DNA of 64,000 nucleotides, taken from positions 1,780,525-1,844,524 of the forward strand of contig NZ_CP076562.1 in assembly GCF_022174665.1 (NCBI RefSeq). Direction: 5' to 3'. Positions 19,340-27,429 of the stretch are shown in pieces. Both the position numbers and the translations under genes were made by a program. Source of the stretch: Eubacterium sp. MSJ-33 (GTDB lineage: Bacteria; Bacillota; Clostridia; Lachnospirales; Lachnospiraceae). Numbering within the stretch: the first letter of the stretch is position 1; every line of letters starts with the position of its first letter. The notes under the pieces were generated by a model. That model was given only the letters and a program-made list of their open reading frames with translations, made no database searches and was not told where the DNA came from.

Positions 19340-20602
19340 TTATTGAACATCTACGACAGAATTCATGTCATAAAATCCTACCGTATCCTTATCTGATATA
19401 ACCGATATGCTGCAAACATTATACAATCTGTGATACACTTGAAATGTTTCACCTTCATATCTTGTGCATCCCAAAGACAATAGGTATTGTCCACCTTGAA
19501 GATTATTATTCTGTGAAAAGGTGATAATCTTTTCATCTCCGGCTTCCATGGGACCTATATCTGTATTCTCATACATGGTGTTCGTTCCTGTTATATCCGT
19601 TCCCTTTATATCCTTTATAGTAAACGCCACTATTGGTTCATTAATTCTTTCATTTGCTCTTATCTTTATCTTTATCTGAAATAAAGTGTTTTTTATAATA
19701 GTACTTGTATATACATTATCATCATCCACGATTGCAAAATCAACTATATCAACCTTTCTGTCCCCATATTCCTGATATGCCGGATTTATGACATAATTTT
19801 CCTTCCATGTTGATGTTTCCTGTTTTATTTCAGAGCCTTTTTGTCCGCTTTTATTATTTGAATCCAGTTGCCCCACCAACACCTTCTTATACAAATCAAT
19901 TATCTTATCGGGACTGTCTTCAGCTAATTTTCTACCTTTATTAAGTAATATAGCTCTGTCACAATATTTATTGATACTGCTTAAATCATGACTTACGAAC
20001 AGAATGGTTTTCCCCATTTTTTTAAATTCTTCGAATTTCTTAAAACACTTTGACTGAAAAAACACATCTCCAACCGACAAAGCTTCATCCACGATTAAAA
20101 TCTCCGGATCAATATTGATTGCTACAGCAAACGCAAGCCTGACAAACATACCACTCGAGTATGTTTTAACCGGCTGATGCACAAAATCTCCAATATCTGC
20201 AAAATCAAGTATATCATCAAGTTTTTCATCTATTTCTTCTTTGGTAAATCCAATCATTGTTCCATTTAGATATACATTTTCAATTCCTGTATACTCCATA
20301 TTAAAGCCGGCTCCGAGTTCCAGCAGTGCTGAAACTCGACCATTCACTTCCACTTCGCCGGCTGTTGGGTTCAGTACACCTGTTATAATCTTGAGCATAG
20401 TAGATTTTCCGGATCCGTTCGTGCCAATAATTCCTACCGTCTCACCAGTCTTAACATTGAAACTCACATCATTCAATGCATAATGTTCCTTGTAACACTT
20501 TTTTTTCGTAAAACCCATGGCTTCCTTGAATCGATCTGACGGTTTATCATACAATTTATACATTTTTTCTACATGTTTTACACTAATTGCATAATCCAAC
20601 AT
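19340..20602 (-). CDS. wzt: Polysaccharide ABC exporter, ATP-binding subunit with C-terminal glycan-recognition domain
   Basis: ATPase of the Wzm/Wzt glycan exporter, 420 residues. Walker A GTNGSGKST is at 60-68, LELGAGF (typical of TagH/RfbE/Wzt) near 95-101, the signature YSSGM at 148-152, Walker B ILIVDE at 168-173 and the switch His at 205. After a linker, residues from about 270 to 420 form a β-rich domain like the Wzt C-terminal carbohydrate-binding domain, which reads the non-reducing end of the chain. The start at 20602 has GGAG 6 bases upstream; an upstream ATG at 20629 lacks this. The permease gene is 5.3 kb upstream, with two secreted hydrolase genes between them. Confidence 0.94.
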   Translation of the reverse strand: MLDYAISVKHVEKMYKLYDKPSDRFKEAMGFTKKKCYKEHYALNDVSFNVKTGETVGIIGTNGSGKSTMLKIITGVLNPTAGEVEVNGRVSALLELGAGFNMEYTGIENVYLNGTMIGFTKEEIDEKLDDILDFADIGDFVHQPVKTYSSGMFVRLAFAVAINIDPEILIVDEALSVGDVFFQSKCFKKFEEFKKMGKTILFVSHDLSSINKYCDRAILLNKGRKLAEDSPDKIIDLYKKVLVGQLDSNNKSGQKGSEIKQETSTWKENYVINPAYQEYGDRKVDIVDFAIVDDDNVYTSTIIKNTLFQIKIKIRANERINEPIVAFTIKDIKGTDITGTNTMYENTDIGPMEAGDEKIITFSQNNNLQGGQYLLSLGCTRYEGETFQVYHRLYNVCSISVISDKDTVGFYDMNSVVDVQ

Positions 20603-20667
20603 TGTATTCTCCATTCTACTATAACTCATTATTATAATTGTTCCAGATGAAATACATCTTTCTTTTA

Positions 20668-23088
20668 TTATTTTGCGTTTCTATGTTCATTTTTACCATA
20701 TCTTATATAATGCATATAATACGCTTTAAGATCATTACCAAACGCTTTCTGCAAATCTACATACCTACTCTTATAGTTCCTAACATTAAAGTTTTCTTTT
20801 GCCTGACGGCCTTCTTTCATTCCATATGTAATAAAGTGTCTCAAAACAGCCATATCATCCACACTAAACGTTCTCTTTATATCCGGATTATGGCTCACGT
20901 AGTAATTATAATCATATACCGCACTGTAATCAACGCCATTATATACCGTCTTATAGCCGTACATTGCAGTGGCAGGAGCTGCATTTCTTCCCTCCCGCTT
21001 TCCATAGTTTATATAATGCATATAGTATGATCTGAGATTCGAGCCAAAAGCATTTCGCAGATCCGCATAACGATACGCATACCCCTGCACATTAAAGTTT
21101 GCGCATCCCTGACGTCCTTCTCGCATACCATACATAACAAAATGACTTAACACAGCCATCTTATTATTTCCAAACGCGTTTTTAACATCCGGATTATTCG
21201 ATATATAATAATTATAATCATATACGCTTGCATAGTTAACACCATTATAAACAGTTGGCGCAGTATTATTGTTACTATTATTACCGCTGCTATTACTGTT
21301 TCCGGTTCCCTGTCCACCGGTATTTGTATTCGTTATGTTAAGCTTTGAATCGGAACCTGTTGCGGTTCTATTCTCCCTCTTCCCAAATTGAATATAATGC
21401 ATATAATAGCTCTTCAAGACTGTGCCAAATGCATTTTGAAGATCCCCATAACGATTTGCATACGCATATACATTGAAATTCTCGCTTGCACGGCGTCCCT
21501 CTTTCATGCCGTAATTTATAAAATGCTGCAACACAGCTCTGGAATTATTCCCGAACGCTGCCTTCACATCCGCATTATGTGCTATATAATATTCATAATC
21601 ATAAACAGCACTATAATCTACGCCATTATATACTGTTGCTGGTTTCTGCCATGCAGTTGCTGTACCTTCAACATAATAATCTGCATCTACGTATTGTGTA
21701 TCTGTCTCGTTCGTATGTCCACTGTACAAAGCTGCCGCTGCCGCAACCAGGGTTGCATTATAGTCAATTGCAACTTCATTGCACACATAATCACTTGCCG
21801 AATCTGTATAGCTTCCATTCAGTTTTGGTCCGCCAACCAGGGCACCTGTAAGAACATGCGCCTGTGTCGTTGTTCCCTGCGGTCCTCCCGTGTAGCCGGA
21901 TGCTGCTCTGTGATGCGGATATTTAGCACTTTTATCATTATAACCAACCACGAAGCATTTGTTCATAGAGTTGTTGCCAAGCAGGTAATTCATCTGTCCT
22001 TCTGCCCAGCCCCTGTACTTCTGTGATGAAGTCATCTTATCAAATAACAACCCTGTATATTGCATAGACGTGTTATACCGTGCGGAACCCCAGTCATCCA
22101 CACATCGATAACCATTGTTGCTGTTACCATTTGATATTCCCATGACAGTCGATAATGCGGATGAATTTCCATTGTAATATGCTACTGCCGGTCCTACGTT
22201 ATCCCAGCCAAGCGGCCAGTATGGTTTCTGTGCATTTCCATTTGATGCATACTTATTAAACTCTGTAAGGTACTGTCCGTCGCCAGTTACCTTGTAGAGC
22301 ATGATTGCTGCAAGACAATAATCATCCTCCCAGGAAGAAGAGCTGTAAAAACCATTTGCTGTCGTATTAACAGCCTTATTGTTATTTTTTGCGTATGCAA
22401 AAAGTTTCTTTGCTGTATCAAGATAATTCGCTCCACCAAAATTCTTATACTGCATCGCAAGCGCCGCTGCACTCAGACTGACAATATCTGTAGATGGTGC
22501 CCCTGCACTTGTAAAATAAATCGGCCTGTTATTATTGGGCTGTGCCTCTGGAGCGCCCCAGTATCCATGGTCGTATCCGCCACCGCCTTGTCCAACCTGA
22601 CAGCAAAACGCTTCAACTCTGCTGCCATCACGACTTAATACCGCACACTTCACCAGATAATCCGCAAAATGTGTTGTTATATTCTTCAGATGTCCAGTCT
22701 GTCCTGTCGCTGTATATGCACCCTTGTCTGTGTCATAACTCATGCCAAGTACAAATGCCGCATATGCTTCCGGTAATCCAAACTTCACATGATCGCCAGC
22801 ATCATGAAAACCGCCAGTCAGATCAACTGTAACAACACTTCCATCACTTCTGGTGTAGTTTGCCCGGTCATATGTGTGACAATTATTTCTCCAATTCAGA
22901 AGACTTGTACCTGTCACATCTCCACCACACATATTAGCATCATAAAAGTACAATGAATACTGTAAAAGTTTGGCATAATTATATTCATTGTCTGCTGCCT
23001 TTGATACAATTCCCGGCACTGTAACACAGGACATTATCATAACCAGTGTCACCAGAACAGCCGTTACCCTACTCCACATCTTTTTCAT
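20668..23088 (-). CDS. Secreted family 9 glycoside hydrolase (endoglucanase-like) with three C-terminal repeats
   Basis: This 806-residue protein has a signal peptide (about 1-32). The GH9 (α/α)6 catalytic domain spans about 35-460, with the catalytic base motif DAGDH at 96-100, HHR at 392-394 and the acid E438 in CNEVAIDYN. Substrates of the family are β-1,4-glucans, chiefly cellulose. From residue 485 there are three copies of an unusual repeat (starts near 485, 610 and 712), with a Gly/Ser/Asn-rich linker after the first. No dockerin, cellulose-binding module or LPXTG is seen. Its gene lies 23 bp after the protease gene and 65 bp before wzt. It could trim the exported glycan or degrade plant glucan; attachment through the repeats is inferred. 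Confidence 0.92.
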   Translation of the reverse strand: MKKMWSRVTAVLVTLVMIMSCVTVPGIVSKAADNEYNYAKLLQYSLYFYDANMCGGDVTGTSLLNWRNNCHTYDRANYTRSDGSVVTVDLTGGFHDAGDHVKFGLPEAYAAFVLGMSYDTDKGAYTATGQTGHLKNITTHFADYLVKCAVLSRDGSRVEAFCCQVGQGGGGYDHGYWGAPEAQPNNNRPIYFTSAGAPSTDIVSLSAAALAMQYKNFGGANYLDTAKKLFAYAKNNNKAVNTTANGFYSSSSWEDDYCLAAIMLYKVTGDGQYLTEFNKYASNGNAQKPYWPLGWDNVGPAVAYYNGNSSALSTVMGISNGNSNNGYRCVDDWGSARYNTSMQYTGLLFDKMTSSQKYRGWAEGQMNYLLGNNSMNKCFVVGYNDKSAKYPHHRAASGYTGGPQGTTTQAHVLTGALVGGPKLNGSYTDSASDYVCNEVAIDYNATLVAAAAALYSGHTNETDTQYVDADYYVEGTATAWQKPATVYNGVDYSAVYDYEYYIAHNADVKAAFGNNSRAVLQHFINYGMKEGRRASENFNVYAYANRYGDLQNAFGTVLKSYYMHYIQFGKRENRTATGSDSKLNITNTNTGGQGTGNSNSSGNNSNNNTAPTVYNGVNYASVYDYNYYISNNPDVKNAFGNNKMAVLSHFVMYGMREGRQGCANFNVQGYAYRYADLRNAFGSNLRSYYMHYINYGKREGRNAAPATAMYGYKTVYNGVDYSAVYDYNYYVSHNPDIKRTFSVDDMAVLRHFITYGMKEGRQAKENFNVRNYKSRYVDLQKAFGNDLKAYYMHYIRYGKNEHRNAK
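20671..21636 (-). repeat. Three tandem ~100-residue surface repeats in the GH9 protein
   Basis: Each unit opens with VYNGVDYSAVYDYNYY and contains two half-repeats of about 37 residues. Each half has the plan: aromatic and Asn/Asp-rich start, DV/DL plus AFG, a spacer, then H-aromatic-I/V-x-YG-x-x-E-x-R. The three units start near residues 485, 610 and 712. The pattern recalls the Y-x-x-x-N-P-D-V ... G-x-x-E-G-R repeats of bacterial surface proteins. I know of no established function. Confidence 0.85.
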
Positions 23089-23111
23089 ACATGTAACCTC
23101 CCCTGTAATCT

Positions 23112-25829
23112 TTACTTCCCGTTTCTATGTTCCTTTACTCCATAGTTAATGTAATGCATATAATAGTTCTTTAACTTACTTCCATATGCATTTCGCAAAT
23201 CCGCATATCGGTTCTTATAATTCGTCACATTGAATGCTTCGCTACCCTGTCTTCCTTCTGACATTCCATAATATATGAAATGCCGTAATGCAGCCTCCTC
23301 GTCATATCCAAAAGCACGTTTAATATCCGGGTTATGTGATACATAATATCCATAATTATATACCGCAGAATAATTAACTCCATTATAGGTTGTCATTCCC
23401 CCTATAATATTTTTTGTTCCGGTGGCCACTCTACCTTCCCTTTTTCCATAGTTCATATAATGCTTATAATATGCAACCATGTCATTCTTGTACACATGTC
23501 TAAGATCCGCATACCGCATCGCATACGCATCCACATTGAAGCTCGCACATCCCTGTCTCTTCTCCCGCATACCGTATGTAACAAAATGCCGCAATGCGCC
23601 TACTTCATCATATTGATATAATCTTTTTATATCAATATTGTGATTGATATAGTAGTCAAAATCATATACCGCACTGTAATCTACACCGTTATACACAGTT
23701 GTCGCCCCAATAATATGACTTGTTCCGACTCCCTTTCTTCCTTCTTTGCGACCGTACTTCATATAATGTGCATAATAAGCCGGATAATTGTTTCCATATG
23801 CTTTTCTAAGATCCGAATACTGATAAATATAAGACTTTACATCAAAGGATGCTTTACCCTGACGTGCCTCATTCATACCACACGAAACAAAATGTCTAAG
23901 TGCCGCTACATCATCCGTCTTAAACGCTGACCACAGATCAGGGTATTTCATAACATAGTAATTATAATCATATACCGCACTGTAATCCACACCATTATAT
24001 ACAGTGGTTGGATTTGCTTTGGCAAGAATATTAAATGTAACTGTTTTCGTACCACTGTATTTTCCAATACCGGTTATCGTTATTGTAGCAGTGCCCGGAT
24101 TCATGTTGCTCGCATAGGTCACTGTGTAATCCTGATTTAAAGCAAGCGAAGCACCATTATATGTAAGTTTCACAGCCGGTGTAATCGCTTTTCCTGTATA
24201 ATATTGTGTGCCTACCGTGTTGATATCACATGCATTTATTGCAACCGCAGGAATCACCGGCTCAATCGGCTTGACAGGATCAACCGGATTGGTTGTAGAT
24301 ACATTGTCTGTAAATACTTTCACCCTTGCACACATCGGATACTTTCCACTTCCCAAGTCTACAAAATAATTCAATCCATATCCTGTTTCACAGAAGGACT
24401 GCCCCTGTTCCGTATGGCAATCATATAATATTACATCATCGCTAAGCTGTGCACTTGTCGTCTGCTCCAGAAAATAACTTACATCTTTATCGTCCTGATC
24501 TACAAGTGTATATACAACCGAATACTTATCTCCTTTATCCACACATAACCCGGAAGGAAGCTTGATTGTGTAATATCCGGCATAAGTTGTCTGACCGGTC
24601 ACCGGAGTTGCAAGCATCGCTTCGCCTGATTCCGGATTATCAGCATCCGGATTCTTATAAATCTGAATACTATATCTTACATTATCACTCTTCAGGGAAA
24701 TTGCTGTTGCCTTAATCTCTTCCTTGGTTGATGCCTTCGCAACATATACATTTGCAATTTTCCCACCATTATTGATTGTTCCGTAGTAAGGTGAAAATGT
24801 TCCATCGAACTGATAGTTGTTGTCATAATTATCAGCCGGCTCCATCACGAACGCGATTGCATCCTGATTCGATATGGATAGATCTTCATAAGATACCCAC
24901 AGGTAAGGGATATTACCCTCTCCCCAGCTGTTTTTCACCAGCCACGCTCCCGGTTTTGATGGCTTCTTCGTTCCTGAAAAATTATCCACCGCATAATTAT
25001 CATCCCATCCTACAATGGCAATTGCATGATTCGATGATGTATTGTCATAGTTATAGTAACCTTTTGTTTTATAATTATAATATCTTACATCCATGTTAAA
25101 TCCACTGGCTACAGCCCCATAGTCCATAATCAGTTTCTTAACATCAGCTGCATTTTTTATCGATACAACGCGTGCATTCTGAAGATGCGCAACATCTTTG
25201 TATGCCAGGCTTGCATCTAAGGTTGACGATGGAGAAGCATTCCCATAAGGTGCTACACTCTCTGACGCAGCTCCACGCCAGGACGACAGGGCGAACATTG
25301 TCAGATAATTGTTACCTCCGACAGACAGGTAGTTATTCCCATATGAAGAATTCAGATACGTTCTGTCCCCATCCAGATTTCCCAGTGGATCTGTCTGGCA
25401 ATTGTAGAAGAAATATGCGAGATGATACTCAGACAAATCAATATCATTCACGTATCCGGCCGATATCATCGATGATTCCCCCGCTGCAAGCGCTGCAAAT
25501 GTCCAACACGTTCCATATGGGTGCTGGTTTTTTACCGATGTTACTCGTCCATAATTTCTGGAATCATAACTTGCAGGAATACTGTTGCTGTACAACATAG
25601 CACCCTTGACCGGTGTATAATAATCGATTCGGTCTCCCGTATCAATGTAACTGTTCATGTATACAGTTTCGTCCGGGATTGTATCCTCCGTTTGTACCTC
25701 TACCGTAGGCGCATCCGTATCTGTAGCCACCGCCTCTGATGAATATGATTGTCCCGCTGCACGCACATCTATCCCCGGTGTTCCTAACAAGGCAAATGCC
25801 ATAAAAAATGCAAGAATTCTTTTTCTCAT
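23112..25829 (-). CDS. Secreted papain-like (C1) cysteine protease with lectin-like domain and three repeats
   Basis: This is a 905-residue secreted protein. A signal peptide (about 1-25) is followed by a short linker. The C1 peptidase domain spans about 85-320, with oxyanion Q102, catalytic C108 (YGTCWTFAA), H268 (SNHAIAIVGWDDNY) and N300 (WLVKNSWGEG), all intact. A lectin-like β domain follows (about 325-480), common in bacterial C1 proteases. Next is an Ig-like YTGKAITPAVKLTYNG module (about 530-605), then three copies of the YNGVDYSAVYDY repeat from about 608 to the end. The gene is 46 bp after wzm and 23 bp before the GH9 gene. It could process surface proteins; its target is unknown. 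Confidence 0.9.
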   Translation of the reverse strand: MRKRILAFFMAFALLGTPGIDVRAAGQSYSSEAVATDTDAPTVEVQTEDTIPDETVYMNSYIDTGDRIDYYTPVKGAMLYSNSIPASYDSRNYGRVTSVKNQHPYGTCWTFAALAAGESSMISAGYVNDIDLSEYHLAYFFYNCQTDPLGNLDGDRTYLNSSYGNNYLSVGGNNYLTMFALSSWRGAASESVAPYGNASPSSTLDASLAYKDVAHLQNARVVSIKNAADVKKLIMDYGAVASGFNMDVRYYNYKTKGYYNYDNTSSNHAIAIVGWDDNYAVDNFSGTKKPSKPGAWLVKNSWGEGNIPYLWVSYEDLSISNQDAIAFVMEPADNYDNNYQFDGTFSPYYGTINNGGKIANVYVAKASTKEEIKATAISLKSDNVRYSIQIYKNPDADNPESGEAMLATPVTGQTTYAGYYTIKLPSGLCVDKGDKYSVVYTLVDQDDKDVSYFLEQTTSAQLSDDVILYDCHTEQGQSFCETGYGLNYFVDLGSGKYPMCARVKVFTDNVSTTNPVDPVKPIEPVIPAVAINACDINTVGTQYYTGKAITPAVKLTYNGASLALNQDYTVTYASNMNPGTATITITGIGKYSGTKTVTFNILAKANPTTVYNGVDYSAVYDYNYYVMKYPDLWSAFKTDDVAALRHFVSCGMNEARQGKASFDVKSYIYQYSDLRKAYGNNYPAYYAHYMKYGRKEGRKGVGTSHIIGATTVYNGVDYSAVYDFDYYINHNIDIKRLYQYDEVGALRHFVTYGMREKRQGCASFNVDAYAMRYADLRHVYKNDMVAYYKHYMNYGKREGRVATGTKNIIGGMTTYNGVNYSAVYNYGYYVSHNPDIKRAFGYDEEAALRHFIYYGMSEGRQGSEAFNVTNYKNRYADLRNAYGSKLKNYYMHYINYGVKEHRNGK
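23115..24008 (-). repeat. Three tandem ~100-residue surface repeats in the C1 protease
   Basis: Units start near residues 608, 710 and 813 with the same YNGVDYSAVYDY opening as in the GH9 and amidase proteins. Each has paired half-repeats ending YGMxExRQG and YGxKEGR. The final unit ends the protein with YGVKEHRNGK, almost the same terminus as the GH9 protein (YGKNEHRNAK). No sorting signal follows, so the repeats themselves are the likely retention module. Confidence 0.85.
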
Positions 25830-25875
25830 ATAGTAGCCTCCTCTTTTATCTTCTTCCCAATACCCTCATGTATTT

Positions 25876-26676
25876 CTATAAAACATCCGCAAAATGAACC
25901 CTCAGCCTCTTAAACACCGAAACACCAATACTAAATACAATTATTACAAACAACCAGAAATACACGGTCCACATCGGTTTTTCCCAGAATCCTACTCCTG
26001 CGAGTAAACTATCCCGAAATCCGTCAACTATATAATATACCGGATTCAGCTTGAAAATCTTCAGCAGCTTAGGGGACAGCATATGCTCTGCGTCCCACAT
26101 TATAGGAGTAATCCACATACCTACCTGTAATAAAATATTGATAATCTGTGTAAGATCCCGGAAGAACACAACGATTGCCGCTGTAAAATAAGATAATCCC
26201 AAAACCAGCAAAAAATTACAAATCAGATAATAAATTATCTGAATCGTATACAAACTTGGTGTGTACCCATAGCAGCTGCACAAAACTAAAGTGAACAAAA
26301 TAAAGAATGCATTTACAAACACTGCTGACATCACTTTCACAATCGGAAGAATGCTTATCTTAAATACAACTTTTTTTACAAGATAACTGTATTCTATAAG
26401 TGCGTTTGTACCACCATTTAATGCTTCCGAAAAGAAAAACCATGGAACAAGTCCCGCAACCAGCCATACTACAAACGGATATTCATTCGTTCTACCTGCC
26501 TTTAGTCCTACCTGAAACACAAACCAATACACCAAAACAGTGACTACCGGCTGCACAAACGCCCATACAATACCGAGATAGGAACCTGCAAATCTGGTTT
26601 TAAAATCATTCTTCGATAAGCTCCATATCAGTTTTCTATTCTCTATTAATTTCTGTGGTATACCATGTCTATTCAT
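25876..26676 (-). CDS. wzm: Polysaccharide ABC exporter, permease subunit
   Basis: This 266-residue ABC-2 type permease has six predicted helices and the family N-terminus: a cytoplasmic amphipathic segment with LIWSLSKNDFKTRFAGSYLG, then WAFVQPVVTVLVYWFVF. The mid-protein WFFFSEALNGGTNALIEYSY and the ITPIMWD loop are typical of Wzm/RfbA/TagG exporters. With Wzt it should export a lipid-linked polysaccharide across the membrane. It lies 8 bp after rfbC and before the two secreted hydrolase genes. This arrangement is odd because wzm and wzt are normally adjacent. Confidence 0.94.
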   Translation of the reverse strand: MNRHGIPQKLIENRKLIWSLSKNDFKTRFAGSYLGIVWAFVQPVVTVLVYWFVFQVGLKAGRTNEYPFVVWLVAGLVPWFFFSEALNGGTNALIEYSYLVKKVVFKISILPIVKVMSAVFVNAFFILFTLVLCSCYGYTPSLYTIQIIYYLICNFLLVLGLSYFTAAIVVFFRDLTQIINILLQVGMWITPIMWDAEHMLSPKLLKIFKLNPVYYIVDGFRDSLLAGVGFWEKPMWTVYFWLFVIIVFSIGVSVFKRLRVHFADVL

Positions 26677-26684
26677 AAATGCTC

Positions 26685-27278
26685 CTAGATTGACTTCTTG
26701 TAATCCTTAATTCCGCTCCACTTGTGATCCTTGTCAGATATGATTAGATCCTTACTTGTCATACCTTCCGGCATAGGCCACTCTACTCCTATTTCAGGAT
26801 CAGACCACAGAAGTCCGCCCTCATCATTTGGATGATAGAAGTCCGTACATTTGTAACAAAACTCTGCACTTTCTGATAAAACAATAAATCCATGTGCAAA
26901 GTTCTTCGGGATAAAGAACTGCTTTTTATTCTCTGCCGAAAGTCTAACACCATACCATTTACCATATGTCTTTGATCCTTCTCGTAAATCAACCGCGACA
27001 TCAAAGACTTCTCCGCTTACAACACGGACAAGTTTATCCTGTGGATAATTAATCTGAAAATGCAATCCCCGAAGCACGCCCTTCTTGGAGCTGGACTGAT
27101 TATCCTGTACGAATTTGCAATCTATACCTGCTGCTGCAAAGTCATTATAATTATAAGTCTCCATAAAATATCCCCGCTCATCGCCAAATACGGAAGGCGT
27201 GATAACACGAAGACCCTCTATCTCTATTCCGTCTACTTCACATGTATCGACAGTTATCTTTCCATATTTCTGTGTCAT
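26685..27278 (-). CDS. rfbC: dTDP-4-dehydrorhamnose 3,5-epimerase
   Basis: This cupin-fold epimerase makes dTDP-4-keto-L-rhamnose from dTDP-4-keto-6-deoxyglucose. The conserved N-terminal half has VITPSVFGDERGYFMETYN, FVQDNQSSSKKGVLRGLHFQ with the catalytic His, and KLVRVVSGEVFDVAVDLR. The later half has PKNFAHGFIVLSE and a late acidic WSDPEIGVEWP. The start at 27278 (197 aa) has an AAAGGA site and matches the usual protein length. The longer frame up to 27377 begins inside the promoter. It is the first gene of the long polysaccharide operon. RfbD is at 31895, but rfbA and rfbB are not in the window. Confidence 0.95.
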   Translation of the reverse strand: MTQKYGKITVDTCEVDGIEIEGLRVITPSVFGDERGYFMETYNYNDFAAAGIDCKFVQDNQSSSKKGVLRGLHFQINYPQDKLVRVVSGEVFDVAVDLREGSKTYGKWYGVRLSAENKKQFFIPKNFAHGFIVLSESAEFCYKCTDFYHPNDEGGLLWSDPEIGVEWPMPEGMTSKDLIISDKDHKWSGIKDYKKSI

Positions 27279-27348
27279 TCTATACGCATCCTTTCTACAA
27301 TCAATATACAATTTTATACCAAGGTTCGGTATTACATATATATTATTA

Positions 27349-27377
27349 ATTTTATCATAATGACACATATACATCAA
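27349..27377 (-). promoter_or_regulatory. Promoter of the polysaccharide operon (rfbC onward)
   Basis: On the minus strand, TTGATG (27377-27372) and TAAAAT (27354-27349) are 17 bases apart, a good sigma-A pair, about 70 bases before the rfbC start. It lies directly downstream of the amidase terminator, so the operon gets a fresh start here. Sequence match only; no transcript evidence. Confidence 0.6.
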
Positions 27378-27385
27378 GCGAAAGC

Positions 27386-27420
27386 ATAAAAAAGGAGAGC
27401 TACATCTGAAGCTCTCCCTA
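27386..27420 (-). terminator. Rho-independent terminator of the amidase gene
   Basis: The 8-bp inverted repeat GGAGAGCT/AGCTCTCC (27394-27401 and 27410-27417) has an 8-base loop. On the minus strand a run of six T follows the stem. It lies 10 bp after the amidase stop codon, separating that gene from the rfbC operon. Confidence 0.85.
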
Positions 27421-27429
27421 AAATACTAA

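Noticed and set aside
20668..23088. Cellulosome component
   Set aside because: The C-terminal repeats lack the paired calcium-binding loops of dockerins and no cohesin is present.
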